A DNA stretch of 64,000 nt, taken from NCBI GenBank assembly GCA_025361565.1, contig JANYKN010000154.1, positions 62,001 to 126,000 of the forward strand, read 5' to 3'. How positions within the stretch are numbered: position 1 is the first letter of the stretch; the number at the start of each line of letters is the position of its first letter. Source of the DNA: Bacteroidota bacterium. Its GTDB lineage: Bacteria; Bacteroidota; Bacteroidia; Bacteroidales; NBLH01. This document shows, piece after piece, positions 1-7,129 of the stretch. The position numbers and the translations under genes are program-made. The notes below the pieces were generated by a model. That model ran no database searches. It was not told where the DNA came from and saw only the letters and a program-made list of their open reading frames with translations.

Positions 1-305
1 TTAACAGACGATCCGGAATGAAAAGCGATTCCACCACCTTCGAATTTATAAATATGGGAAGTCACATCACAAATTACTTCATCACCCGGCTGGGTATGTA
101 CTTTAATTGACAATTGATTGGCCATAGTACCTGATGGAACAAACAAAGCAGCTTCTTTGCCGAATAAATTGGCTACTTTTTGTTGTAATGCAATCATTGT
201 GGGATCTTCGTTAAAAACATCATCACCAACTTCGGCATTAAACATGGCTTCGACCATCCCCTTGGATGGTTTGGTAACGGTATCACTTCTTAGGTCGATT
301 ATCAT
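1..305 (-). CDS. ltaE: Low-specificity L-threonine aldolase, N-terminal part (truncated by window edge)
   Basis: Reading the minus strand from ATG at 303-305 gives [14 protein letters not shown], then a [10 protein letters not shown] segment and a PSGTMANQ segment. These are the hallmark N-terminal blocks of the PLP-dependent threonine aldolase family, which cleaves L-threonine or L-allo-threonine to glycine and acetaldehyde in the cytoplasm. About 101 codons are visible; the PLP-binding lysine lies outside the window. The reading frame stays open to base 1, so this is truncation by the window edge and not damage. An imperfect -7 box (TACTTTCG) lies just upstream. Confidence 0.93.
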   Translation of the reverse strand, partial: MIIDLRSDTVTKPSKGMVEAMFNAEVGDDVFNEDPTMIALQQKVANLFGKEAALFVPSGTMANQLSIKVHTQPGDEVICDVTSHIYKFEGGGIAFHSGSSV

Positions 306-368
306 GGTATATAATTTAGAATTTGAGTAATTGATTTTTTGAAAGTTCGAAAGTACAAATTTTTAATG

Positions 369-450
369 AATGAGTGAATGCCTGAATAATGAAAAATAGT
401 GACAACAGAACATTCACTCATTTACTCATTTACGCATTCTTTCATTTACA
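369..450. repeat. 8-bp-period tandem repeat with inverted arm
   Basis: Five consecutive octamers of the form CATTyACT run from 411 to about 450 (CATTCACT, CATTTACT, CATTTACG, CATTCTTT, CATTTACA). A reverse-complement arm AATGAGTGAATG lies at 369-380 and pairs with CATTCACTCATT at 411-422 (12 bp perfect). It sits between the divergent ltaE and winged-helix genes. Function unknown; probably repeat-derived intergenic DNA. Confidence 0.6.
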
Positions 451-495
451 AATTCAAATATTTCTCCTAAATTTACAGAAAGAAAAACTGAAAAA

Positions 496-675
496 ATGGA
501 TAATAAAGAAATTGTGCTCAAAACATTAGCCAATTCAAAAACAGCTTTGAAAGGTGGCGAAATTGCAGAATTATCAGGAATCGATAAAAAAGAAGTAGAT
601 AAGGCAATTAAAAAGTTAAAGGCTGAAGAAAAGATCTATTCGCCAAAAAATTGTTATTATGAAGTGAAAAAATAA
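496..675 (+). CDS. Small winged-helix DNA-binding protein (59 aa)
   Basis: A 59-residue open frame, MDNKEIVLKTLANS to CYYEVKK, preceded by an A-rich leader and followed by a strong terminator. The KGGEIAELSGIDKKEVDKAI segment has the helix-turn-helix pattern of a winged-helix domain, and KIYSPKNCYYEV fits the beta wing. Small stand-alone wHTH proteins like this are common in Bacteroidota and are usually annotated as putative transcriptional regulators. The target is unknown. Charged, lysine-rich composition supports nucleic-acid binding. The frame, terminator and absence of any competing gene on the other strand support it as real. Confidence 0.75.
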   Translation: MDNKEIVLKTLANSKTALKGGEIAELSGIDKKEVDKAIKKLKAEEKIYSPKNCYYEVKK

Positions 676-693
676 TCGAAATTTCACAAAAGA

Positions 694-734
694 AAACGCT
701 CCTGGTTTTGATTTATAACCAGGAGCGTTTTTTT
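694..734. terminator. Bidirectional intrinsic terminator
   Basis: A perfect 14-bp stem (694-707 with 717-730), 9-nt loop and a T-run at 728-734. The plus-strand T-run serves the wHTH gene, and the A-run ahead of the stem gives a shorter T-run on the minus strand for the convergent helicase gene. Confidence 0.9.
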
Positions 735-762
735 ATCTAAAGTGGTTGGGATATTTGAACGA

Positions 763-2088
763 TTACCTGGCCAATTCAATTTTAGCTTTTTGGTTTTTAA
801 GTTTTTCATTCTTTATTAACTGGATAACATCCAATACTTTATCTGAATTAACTGCAACATACGAGAAATTGTCTTTTACATCAATTAAGCCCACTTCACT
901 TTTTTCAAGCTTGCCCATTTTACACAAAAAACCAACAATATCCGTTTTGTTTATTTTGTCTTTTTTCCCTTTGCTGATATATAAGGTTTCCCAAACAGGT
1001 TTTGGAGGGAGAACATCATTTTTTGGAAGTTTTTCAACAGGTATTTTCCCTTTGATAAATTCGGGCATGTCCTCATCTTTTTCAAAGATTAAATAAGCAG
1101 CACCAACGGCATTCATCCTGGCAGTGCGGCCATTCCGGTGTGTAAAAGCCTCAAGGTTCTGTGGTAAATTATAATGGATAATCGATTCAATTTCAGGAAC
1201 ATCCAAACCGCGCGAAGCCAAATCGGTAGTAATCAGTATTTGACTACTTCCATTACGGAATTTAATAAGCGCCCGTTCTCTGTCTAATTGCTCTAATCCA
1301 CCATGGTAAAAGGTAGCGAAGATTCCTTTTTCGCTCAAAAATTCACAAATTCGCTCAACAGAATCGCGTTGGTTCATAAAAATAAGCATCGATTGGTTTC
1401 CCAATTTGCAAATTAGCTTAAACAAAGTATCCAATTTGTCCTGTTCATCAGCAACTACTTGTTTGACTTCAAGTTTTGCATTTGTTTTAGACGAATCCAG
1501 ATAATCTAATCTTACAGGTGATTTTATGCCAACAAAATCAGGTATTACTACTAAATTGGTTGCGGAGGTCAAAAATCGAAACTTTAGTCCTTTTAATTTG
1601 TTCATGATGTACGACATTTCATCCTGGAAGCCGAGTTCCAGCGATTTATCGAATTCATCCAAAACAATTGTTCTAACATGTTTTAAATGTAGGATTTGTC
1701 TTTTAAGTAAATCGTCAATTCGGCCAGGAGTGCCAACAAGAACCGCAGGAGGTTCCGTTAAGTTATTGGTTTCTATTTTGATGGAGTGACCGCCATAACA
1801 ACTGTTCACTTTAAAACCGGTTTTCATTTGCTTGAAAACATTTTCAATTTGCAGCACCAATTCACGCGATGGTGCAATAATAAGTGCCTGAATATGTGAA
1901 ACTTCAGGATCAAGCAATTCTAGAATTGGCAATAAAAAACCGATTGTCTTACCCGATCCGGTTGGGGATAATAAAATAACATCTTTTTCAGCAAGCAATG
2001 CATCGATTGATGCATTTTGCATTTCGTTTAAAGTAGTGATTTCCAGGTTTTTTAAAACCTGGTCATTGGTAATTCTTTTCATCTTCAT
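763..2088 (-). CDS. DEAD-box RNA helicase with DbpA-type RNA-binding tail (DEFD variant)
   Basis: ATP-dependent RNA helicase of 441 residues. In order: Q-motif region (LNEMQNASI), Walker A SPTGSGKT, motif Ia PSRELVLQ, GG, Ib TPGR, motif II VLDEFDKS, motif III TSAT, motif IV MLIFMNQ, motif V TDLASRGLDVP and motif VI HRNGRTAR. Motif II reads D-E-F-D where most of the family has D-E-A-D. The C-terminal segment after about residue 370 (DIVGFLCKMGKLEKSEVG onward) resembles the DbpA RNA-binding fold, which in DbpA directs the enzyme to 23S rRNA, so a role in 50S assembly is inferred. Two ATGs (2088 and 2082) are possible starts. A perfect -7 box (TACCTTTG on minus) ends at 2093, so the leader is nearly absent and the 2082 start may be favoured. 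Confidence 0.92.
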   Translation of the reverse strand: MKMKRITNDQVLKNLEITTLNEMQNASIDALLAEKDVILLSPTGSGKTIGFLLPILELLDPEVSHIQALIIAPSRELVLQIENVFKQMKTGFKVNSCYGGHSIKIETNNLTEPPAVLVGTPGRIDDLLKRQILHLKHVRTIVLDEFDKSLELGFQDEMSYIMNKLKGLKFRFLTSATNLVVIPDFVGIKSPVRLDYLDSSKTNAKLEVKQVVADEQDKLDTLFKLICKLGNQSMLIFMNQRDSVERICEFLSEKGIFATFYHGGLEQLDRERALIKFRNGSSQILITTDLASRGLDVPEIESIIHYNLPQNLEAFTHRNGRTARMNAVGAAYLIFEKDEDMPEFIKGKIPVEKLPKNDVLPPKPVWETLYISKGKKDKINKTDIVGFLCKMGKLEKSEVGLIDVKDNFSYVAVNSDKVLDVIQLIKNEKLKNQKAKIELAR

Positions 2089-2092
2089 CCCG

Positions 2093-2100
2093 CAAAGGTA
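2093..2100 (-). promoter_or_regulatory. -7 box of helicase promoter
   Basis: TACCTTTG on the minus strand matches TAnnTTTG exactly. It lies only about 5 bases before the first ATG, predicting a leaderless or very short-leader mRNA. Confidence 0.55.
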
Positions 2101-2133
2101 GATAAAAGATTTGGAGTAGCAGATTAATAGATG

Positions 2134-2168
2134 AAATCCTCCAAAGCAAAGCTTTCCCTGGAGGATTT
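2134..2168. other. Hairpin between DDAH-like and helicase genes
   Basis: AAATCCTCCA (2134-2143) pairs perfectly with TGGAGGATTT (2159-2168), with a smaller AAAGC/GCTTT hairpin inside the loop. It lies downstream of the DDAH-like gene on the minus strand but lacks a long T-run, so it is a weak terminator or mRNA 3'-end hairpin. Confidence 0.5.
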
Positions 2169-2269
2169 ATTTACTATAAAACAAAGTATAATTCAATTTA
2201 AAAAAGGTTATGGTTGAATTTCAAATTATTTAAGTTCTAAGTTCAATTATCCAATTTCAATCATGCGAA

Positions 2270-3040
2270 TCAAAACCTCAAAGAAAGACAACTCAACCCA
2301 CCATCCAATTTTTGAAATTCAGAAACGTCAACTTCAATAACTGAATATCCAGCTTTTTCTATTTTCTTCAACGTTTCAGGAAATCCTTTTGGAACAAGAA
2401 CATTTCCGTTTACCCATAAAGAATTAGCTGAATATGAATCCTTTTCATCAACAAATATCCTATTGAATTTTTCAAATTCTTTCATTTCAACAAATTCACC
2501 AGTAACCAAAAGGTTATTTCCTTCAAGATAAGATAATCCTGTTTTTAGATGAAGCATTTTTTTTAAAGGAACAGTTGAACCTGTTAATTCATAACGTTCA
2601 AGGATTGCAATTAACTGATCGGCGCCAGCATGATTTGTTCTTTCAGAAAGGCCAATATAATAATGACTACCAACCATCATCACATCGCCGGCATCTAAAG
2701 TTCCGGGATATTTAATCTCACCCATATTTTTGTAAAACTCCAATAAAATTGGCCTCATTCCTGTTTTTTCACCGTTTCGGGATTCTGCTCCAGGGTTTGT
2801 AATTACGGCACAATTTGGAGTGCATAAAGCAACATCTTCAATAAAACATGAATCCGGAAATCTATTATCAGGTTGCAATACAGTTACATTCAAACCACAA
2901 TCTGCTAGTACTCTTGTGTAATTATGGTGCTGTTCCAACGCTTTTTTGTAATCGGGTTTACCTAAATTTGCACTGGTTATTCCTTCAACCATTTCAGCAC
3001 AAGGTCTTCTGACGATTGCATTTCTAAATATTTTTTTCAT
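2270..3040 (-). CDS. Dimethylargininase/amidinotransferase-superfamily hydrolase (DDAH-like)
   Basis: 256-residue protein of the guanidino-group-modifying superfamily (DDAH, arginine deiminase). The family attacks a guanidine carbon with a Cys thiolate; DDAH converts N-omega-methylated arginines to citrulline plus methylamines. Visible signature residues: FPDSCFIED (substrate-binding acidic residues), GTLDAGDVM, HLKTGLSYL (catalytic His region) and GGLSCLSLRF at the C-terminus with the nucleophile Cys251. The ATG at 3040 is chosen over an upstream TTG at 3061 because MKKIFRNAIVRRP matches the family N-terminus. Substrate cannot be fixed from sequence: an arginine deiminase or citrulline-related activity remains possible. 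It stands alone, followed by a hairpin at 2134. Confidence 0.85.
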   Translation of the reverse strand: MKKIFRNAIVRRPCAEMVEGITSANLGKPDYKKALEQHHNYTRVLADCGLNVTVLQPDNRFPDSCFIEDVALCTPNCAVITNPGAESRNGEKTGMRPILLEFYKNMGEIKYPGTLDAGDVMMVGSHYYIGLSERTNHAGADQLIAILERYELTGSTVPLKKMLHLKTGLSYLEGNNLLVTGEFVEMKEFEKFNRIFVDEKDSYSANSLWVNGNVLVPKGFPETLKKIEKAGYSVIEVDVSEFQKLDGGLSCLSLRF

Positions 3041-3199
3041 TTTTATTGCTTTTAAGATCAATGCATTGTTTTGTTAAATTCTTCAAAAAAATGATCGCTT
3101 GGGAAAAATCGGAAATAAAAATCTTTCTACCAAAATAATAGGGTTTAATGTCTTTGAAAACATATTTCACCAAGGCAAATATAGAAAATTTGCTAAAGT

Positions 3200-3254
3200 T
3201 TAACAATGCTTAACATCCATTATGTTTGCTTAACCATATTTCGACCTACATTTG
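3200..3254 (+). promoter_or_regulatory. Promoter and phased TTAA array, unit 1
   Basis: TTAA-type boxes start at 3200, 3210, 3220 (TTAT) and 3230, exactly 10 bp apart. A -33 TTTG at 3225-3228 is followed after 18 bp by a perfect -7 box TACATTTG at 3247-3254. This is the upstream control region of the first small-RNA unit. Confidence 0.8.
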
Positions 3255-3258
3255 TCTC

Positions 3259-3345
3259 AGAGATAAACACAAAAAGATTTTTTTCATAACAGGTTAGGTT
3301 TAGGTTTAGGTTAAAACTGCTCAAGAAATCGGGCAGTTTTTTTTT
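3259..3345 (+). ncRNA. Predicted small RNA, tandem unit 1
   Basis: Transcription is predicted to begin about 5 bases after the -7 box at 3254. The transcript holds a conserved leader (AGAGATAAACAC, an A-run, GATTTTTTTCATAA), a G-rich stretch with four GG pairs (3292-3310) and a terminator: AAAACTGC (3313-3320) pairing with GCAGTTTT (3333-3340), followed by T9. No start codon or useful reading frame is visible, so it is called non-coding. The exact 5' end is estimated. Confidence 0.7.
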
Positions 3346-3449
3346 GTATAAACCTGATATTAATCATCAATAAATTTTCAAATCTCTTAAATTTCATAAA
3401 TATTATTTGCTCAACAATTACAAATTTATTTATAGAAATTCGCAAAAAT

Positions 3450-3504
3450 TTAACAATACTTAACATCCATTAAGTTTGGTTAACGCTATTTCAACTTACT
3501 TTTG
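3450..3504 (+). promoter_or_regulatory. Promoter and phased TTAA array, unit 2
   Basis: TTAA boxes at 3450, 3460, 3470 and 3480, all perfect. -33 TTTG at 3475-3478, 18-bp spacer, -7 TACTTTTG at 3497-3504. Every landmark is exactly 250 bp downstream of its equivalent in unit 1. Confidence 0.8.
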
Positions 3505-3508
3505 CCTC

Positions 3509-3590
3509 AGAGATAAACACAAAAAGATTTTTTTTCATAACAGGTTAGGTTTAGGGTTAAAACCGTTCAAGAAATTGGGCGGTTTTTTTT
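3509..3590 (+). ncRNA. Predicted small RNA, tandem unit 2
   Basis: Same architecture as unit 1: conserved AGAGATAAACAC leader, A-run, T-rich stretch ending CATAA, then AGGTTAGGTTTAGGG, then a terminator with loop TTCAAGAAATTGG. Its stem is ACCG/CGGT where unit 1 has ACTG/CAGT, a compensatory change. T8 closes the unit at 3590. No reading frame is seen. Confidence 0.7.
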
Positions 3591-3707
3591 ATTAAATTAA
3601 TCCAACAAACTTAATTTTATAATTAATTATCTGTTTAATAATCTTCATAATTATTGATTTCATTGACTTATATAGCAATTGTTATGATTAAATAAATTTC
3701 CGAAAGT

Positions 3708-3762
3708 TTAACTAAGCTTAACATCCATTAAGTTTGGTTGACGTTATTTCATTATACTTTTG
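3708..3762 (+). promoter_or_regulatory. Promoter and phased TTAA array, unit 3
   Basis: TTAA boxes at 3708, 3718 and 3728 plus a diverged TTGA at 3738, still exactly 10 bp apart. -33 TTTG at 3733-3736, 18-bp spacer, -7 TACTTTTG at 3755-3762. Confidence 0.8.
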
Positions 3763-3766
3763 TTTT

Positions 3767-3854
3767 AGAGATAAACACAAAAGATTTTTTTCATAAAAGG
3801 TTTAGGTTAAGTTAAGTTTTTAAGCCGCTCAAGAAATTGGGCAGCCTTTTTTTT
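3767..3854 (+). ncRNA. Predicted small RNA, tandem unit 3
   Basis: Leader AGAGATAAACAC and GATTTTTTTCATAA are conserved. The G-rich part is shorter and altered (AAGGTTTAGG). The terminator stem (AAGCCGC with GCAGCCTT) is imperfect, with one mismatch and one bulge, ending in T8 at 3847-3854. This copy is decaying slightly in the stem but its promoter is perfect. Confidence 0.65.
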
Positions 3855-3967
3855 GTTATAATTGATTGGAATTTATTTATATAAGATTAAATCTCAAAAC
3901 ATTCAACATTCCTGAATAAATTGATTTTAAAAGTATAATTCTATAATTCATGAAAAATAGACGAAGT

Positions 3968-4022
3968 TTAACAATGCTTAACGTTTGTTAAGTTTGCTTA
4001 ACTTTTAATTCCTTTATTTTTG
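3968..4022 (+). promoter_or_regulatory. Promoter and phased TTAA array, unit 4
   Basis: TTAA boxes at 3968, 3978, 3988 and 3998, all perfect at 10-bp pitch. -33 TTTG at 3993-3996, 18-bp spacer, -7 TATTTTTG at 4015-4022. Confidence 0.8.
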
Positions 4023-4026
4023 AAAA

Positions 4027-4101
4027 GGGATAAACAAAATGGATTTTACATAACTGGTGAAGGATTTCTTCAAACTGCTCAAATTTGAGCAGTTTTTTTT
4101 T
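4027..4101 (+). ncRNA. Predicted small RNA, tandem unit 4 (most diverged)
   Basis: The most diverged copy. It keeps GGGATAAACA, GGATTTTACATAA and a strong terminator: AAACTGCTCAAA (4072-4083) pairs perfectly with TTTGAGCAGTTT (4084-4095) as a long hairpin, then T9 to 4101. An ATG at 4039 opens only four codons, so it is not protein-coding. Confidence 0.65.
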
Positions 4102-4133
4102 GCATAAAATGGACCTGATTAATTATACGAAAA

Positions 4134-5690
4134 TTACCAATCTATTGGAAAATAATCTTTTAAAAACTTACCATTCCAATGTTTGCCAGTAAGAATGCCA
4201 TCAATAAAAGGATCACAAACCCGGGCAGCTCCATCAACAATATCAAGGGGAGGTTGAAAATCATGGTATTCCTGTTTGAATTTGGCCAAATCAACTGGAT
4301 CTTCATCTGTTACCCAACCTGTATCCACTGCATTGGTATAGATTCCGAATTGTGCCAAATCGCCTGCAGCAGTATGGGTTAACATATTCAAAGCAGCTTT
4401 GGCCATATTGGTGTGTGGATGACGGCTTTCTTTGGTAAACCGATAAAATTTACCTTCCATAGCTGATACGTTGACAATGTGTTTTTTTCCTGTAAAATCC
4501 TTTTTCATTAGGTTTACCAAACGATTTGAAAGTACAAAAGGAGCAATGGAATTGACCAATTGAACTTCGATCATTTCCGGAGTTTCAATATCGCCGAGTT
4601 TTAAGCGCCAGCTATTGGTTTTACGTAAGTCAACTTGTTGTAAATCAGCATCCAATTTTCCTTCAGGGAATACTTCATTTGCTACAACGGAATTATCAAA
4701 ACTATAAGGTATTTGAGATAATTTGGCCGATGAAGTAATTCCAATCCCCGGTTCTTGTCCATGCCACGTTACTGGAATGGATGAATTTGAATCATTTTCG
4801 GAGTGGATATATGTTTTTAGAACATTGACGCATTCCTGATGGTTGCTGAGCAGTTGTTTTACTTCCTTTGTGTGTTCATTAAAAGCCAAACTTTCTTTTT
4901 CCATAAGATGCCCATAAAAACCAGGTGGCCTGCGAACTGTTTGAGCTGCATTATTGATTAATATATCTAATCTGTGGTATGTTTGAAGAATATAATTTGC
5001 AAATAGCTCTACACTTGGTATATGGCGCAAATCCAATCCATAAATTTTTAAACGGTGTCCCCATTCCGAAAAATCAGTTTCTTTGGCATACCGTGTAGCC
5101 GAATCTACTGGAAAACGGGTTGTTGCAATAACAGTTGCTCCAGACCGTAACATCAGTAATGTAGCATGATAACCAATTTTAAGCCTTGAACCTGTTATTA
5201 AGGCTACTTGTCCAGTTAAATCACAAACTTGAAAACGTTTTGCATAATTAAAATCGGCACATTTTGGGCACATGGAATCGTAAAAATGGTGCACTTCTGT
5301 ATAAAGATCTTTGCATACATAGCAGTTTCGGGGAGAATCAAGTATTTTTTTCTCTTCGTCAAGCTCAATCTGGTCTAAAGCCAGTTGAATAGGAGCCTCA
5401 AAAACAGTTGCAATTCTTGCGGAACGAATTCCTGTTTTAGCTCTCGCTTTTCTGTCATTCTCAACCTTTGACTGCTTTTTTACCAATTTAACGCCTTGGT
5501 TTCTTTTTTTGATTTCGGCACGATCCGGCCTTGAAATTTGACCGGCAGCTTTCATAAGTGCAATTCGTTTTTCTTCACTTAAAAGCGTCAATTGATCTCC
5601 ATTTTCTAGCAATTGCTCTAATATTGAAATACATTGTTCAAGTTCTTGTTGGGTGAGCTTCTTGTCTTCGGGTGTTTTATTCGTCTCCAT
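4134..5690 (-). CDS. SDR-family protein with zinc-binding Cys pairs, catalytic Tyr absent
   Basis: 518-residue protein. The N-terminal ~110 residues are charged and helical. Next comes a CYVC...CPKC pair (C-x2-C twice, about 22 apart) likely binding zinc, then a Rossmann short-chain dehydrogenase domain. Its nucleotide-binding loop is TGSRLKIG (family usual TGxxxGIG) and it has LINNAAQT (NNAG motif) and VNVSAMEG with the conserved Ser. The YxxxK active-site position reads T-N-M-A-K in [10 protein letters not shown]: Lys is kept but Tyr is replaced. A roughly 100-residue insertion sits between the NNAA and Ser segments. Likely an NAD(P)-binding oxidoreductase-fold protein; whether it is a redox enzyme is uncertain. 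A minus-strand -7 box TATCTTTG lies at 5717-5724. Confidence 0.8.
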   Translation of the reverse strand: METNKTPEDKKLTQQELEQCISILEQLLENGDQLTLLSEEKRIALMKAAGQISRPDRAEIKKRNQGVKLVKKQSKVENDRKARAKTGIRSARIATVFEAPIQLALDQIELDEEKKILDSPRNCYVCKDLYTEVHHFYDSMCPKCADFNYAKRFQVCDLTGQVALITGSRLKIGYHATLLMLRSGATVIATTRFPVDSATRYAKETDFSEWGHRLKIYGLDLRHIPSVELFANYILQTYHRLDILINNAAQTVRRPPGFYGHLMEKESLAFNEHTKEVKQLLSNHQECVNVLKTYIHSENDSNSSIPVTWHGQEPGIGITSSAKLSQIPYSFDNSVVANEVFPEGKLDADLQQVDLRKTNSWRLKLGDIETPEMIEVQLVNSIAPFVLSNRLVNLMKKDFTGKKHIVNVSAMEGKFYRFTKESRHPHTNMAKAALNMLTHTAAGDLAQFGIYTNAVDTGWVTDEDPVDLAKFKQEYHDFQPPLDIVDGAARVCDPFIDGILTGKHWNGKFLKDYFPIDW

Positions 5691-5873
5691 CTAATCTTCA
5701 ATTCTATTTTCGGTTGCAAAGATAGAAAAATCTAATTATATCACATTTTGCTTTTAATACGATCAGCTTTGCTGTTGTAAAAATCTTAAAAATCATACTA
5801 ATTTAGCATCAAATTATTTGTTGCTTTTTTCGGCTCATATGTGTTGGAAATATTCACTTTTAAAAAATTGTTG

Positions 5874-6155
5874 ATGATAAAAATAAATCTATTATATTTT
5901 TTGTATTATATGCTAGCAATCAACACATTGTCAGCTGTTATCTTTTATTTTGATAAGCGAAAAGCAATGAATAATAAATACCGAACTTCAGAAAATAAAT
6001 TGCATATGTTTGAATTGTTGGGAGGTGTATTTATGATTCTGCCAATGCTTTATTTAATAAGACACAAAAACAGGAAGTCTTCGTATTTTACTATAACTTA
6101 TTTGATATTTTTGGGATGGATATTTTTCTTTGTTTTTATTTTTAGGCAAAGTTAA
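5874..6155 (+). CDS. DUF1294 family small membrane protein
   Basis: 93 residues from the ATG at 5874. An upstream GTG at 5841 is possible but less likely. It has three hydrophobic segments and the DUF1294 signature: FYFDKRKAMNNKYRTSE followed by LHMFELLGG and IRHKNRKSSY. Inner-membrane protein of unknown function; relatives are sometimes fused to a cold-shock domain, which is absent here. It is 47 bp upstream of the radical SAM gene on the same strand and may be cotranscribed. Confidence 0.85.
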   Translation: MIKINLLYFLYYMLAINTLSAVIFYFDKRKAMNNKYRTSENKLHMFELLGGVFMILPMLYLIRHKNRKSSYFTITYLIFLGWIFFFVFIFRQS

Positions 6156-6202
6156 TACCAATCAAAAACAAAGAAATACATATCATCTAAGAGCAATTAA
6201 AA

Positions 6203-7129
6203 ATGAATAATTCCTTGTTATATCTAGATTCTCTGAAAAATTGCACAATTTGTCCCCGAAATTGTGGAGCAGACCGAAACAGCCCAATATTGGGCTATTG
6301 TGGAACTGATGCAGGTTTTAGTATTTCTTCCATATTTCGCCACAGGGGAGAAGAGCCTGTTATAAGTGGACTAAATGGCATCTGTAATATATTTTTTACC
6401 GGATGTAACTTAAAATGTATCTATTGCCAAAACTACCAAATAAGCAGACCCAATGCTCTAAAAAATAAAATGCAATTGGAACAAATTGTTGAGCGGATAA
6501 GCACAATGATGGACGAAGGGATTACCGCAGTTGGTTTTGTTTCAACTTCGCATGTGTTGCCGCAGGTTATTTCAATTATACAGGGCCTTCACAAAGCAGG
6601 GTATTATCCTATAACCGTATATAATACAAATAGTTATGAAAAGCCCGAAACTATAAAAAAATTGGAAGATTTAATTGATGTTTATCTTCCTGATTTTAAA
6701 TATATTAGTCCAATATTATCAAAAAAATATTCTGATGCTGCCGATTATCCTGAATATGCATCCAAGTCGATAAAAGAAATGTACAGACAGAAAGGTTCTA
6801 CTCTTTTTGTCAGTGATCAGGGCCAAGCCGAAAGTGGAATGATGATAAGGCATTTGGTATTGCCCGGTCATAGTGATGATAGTATGGCATTGTTGCAATA
6901 CCTGGCGGATGAAATTTCAACAGGAATTCACATATCGTTGATGTCACAATATTATCCAGTAGATAAAGCAATTCATCATGCGGTTTTAAACCGAGGATTA
7001 TATTACGAAGAATATCAAAGAGTAGTAGACGAAATGCACCGTTTAGGATTCAGAAATGGCTGGGTTCAAGAAATGGATAGCCATTCCTATTTCAGGCCGG
7101 ATTTTAAAAAAGAGGAACCTTTCTCATAA
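6203..7129 (+). CDS. PflX-type radical SAM protein
   Basis: 308-residue cytoplasmic Fe-S enzyme of the COG1313/PflX group, homologous to pyruvate formate-lyase activating enzymes. An N-terminal Cys cluster (NCTICPRNCGADR with GYCGTD) is followed by the radical SAM motif CNLKCIYCQNYQ (C-x3-C-x2-C), which holds the 4Fe-4S cluster that cleaves S-adenosylmethionine. A PGHSDDSM motif and QYYPVDKA region in the C-terminal half are typical of the group. No pyruvate formate-lyase or other glycyl-radical enzyme lies nearby, so the substrate is unknown. Start ATG at 6203; full family length. Confidence 0.88.
   Translation: MNNSLLYLDSLKNCTICPRNCGADRNSPILGYCGTDAGFSISSIFRHRGEEPVISGLNGICNIFFTGCNLKCIYCQNYQISRPNALKNKMQLEQIVERISTMMDEGITAVGFVSTSHVLPQVISIIQGLHKAGYYPITVYNTNSYEKPETIKKLEDLIDVYLPDFKYISPILSKKYSDAADYPEYASKSIKEMYRQKGSTLFVSDQGQAESGMMIRHLVLPGHSDDSMALLQYLADEISTGIHISLMSQYYPVDKAIHHAVLNRGLYYEEYQRVVDEMHRLGFRNGWVQEMDSHSYFRPDFKKEEPFS

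Noticed and set aside
118-330. Plus-strand 70-codon frame
   Set aside because: Antisense to the threonine aldolase frame, which matches a known family from its first residue.
3190-4105. CRISPR array in the four-copy repeat
   Set aside because: Only four copies at about 250-bp pitch, imperfect over 150 bp, each with a promoter and terminator. No 30-bp repeat/spacer structure and no cas genes.
3190-4105. Tandem insertion element or MITE
   Set aside because: No terminal inverted repeats or target duplications bound the units, and conservation is confined to promoter, leader and terminator.
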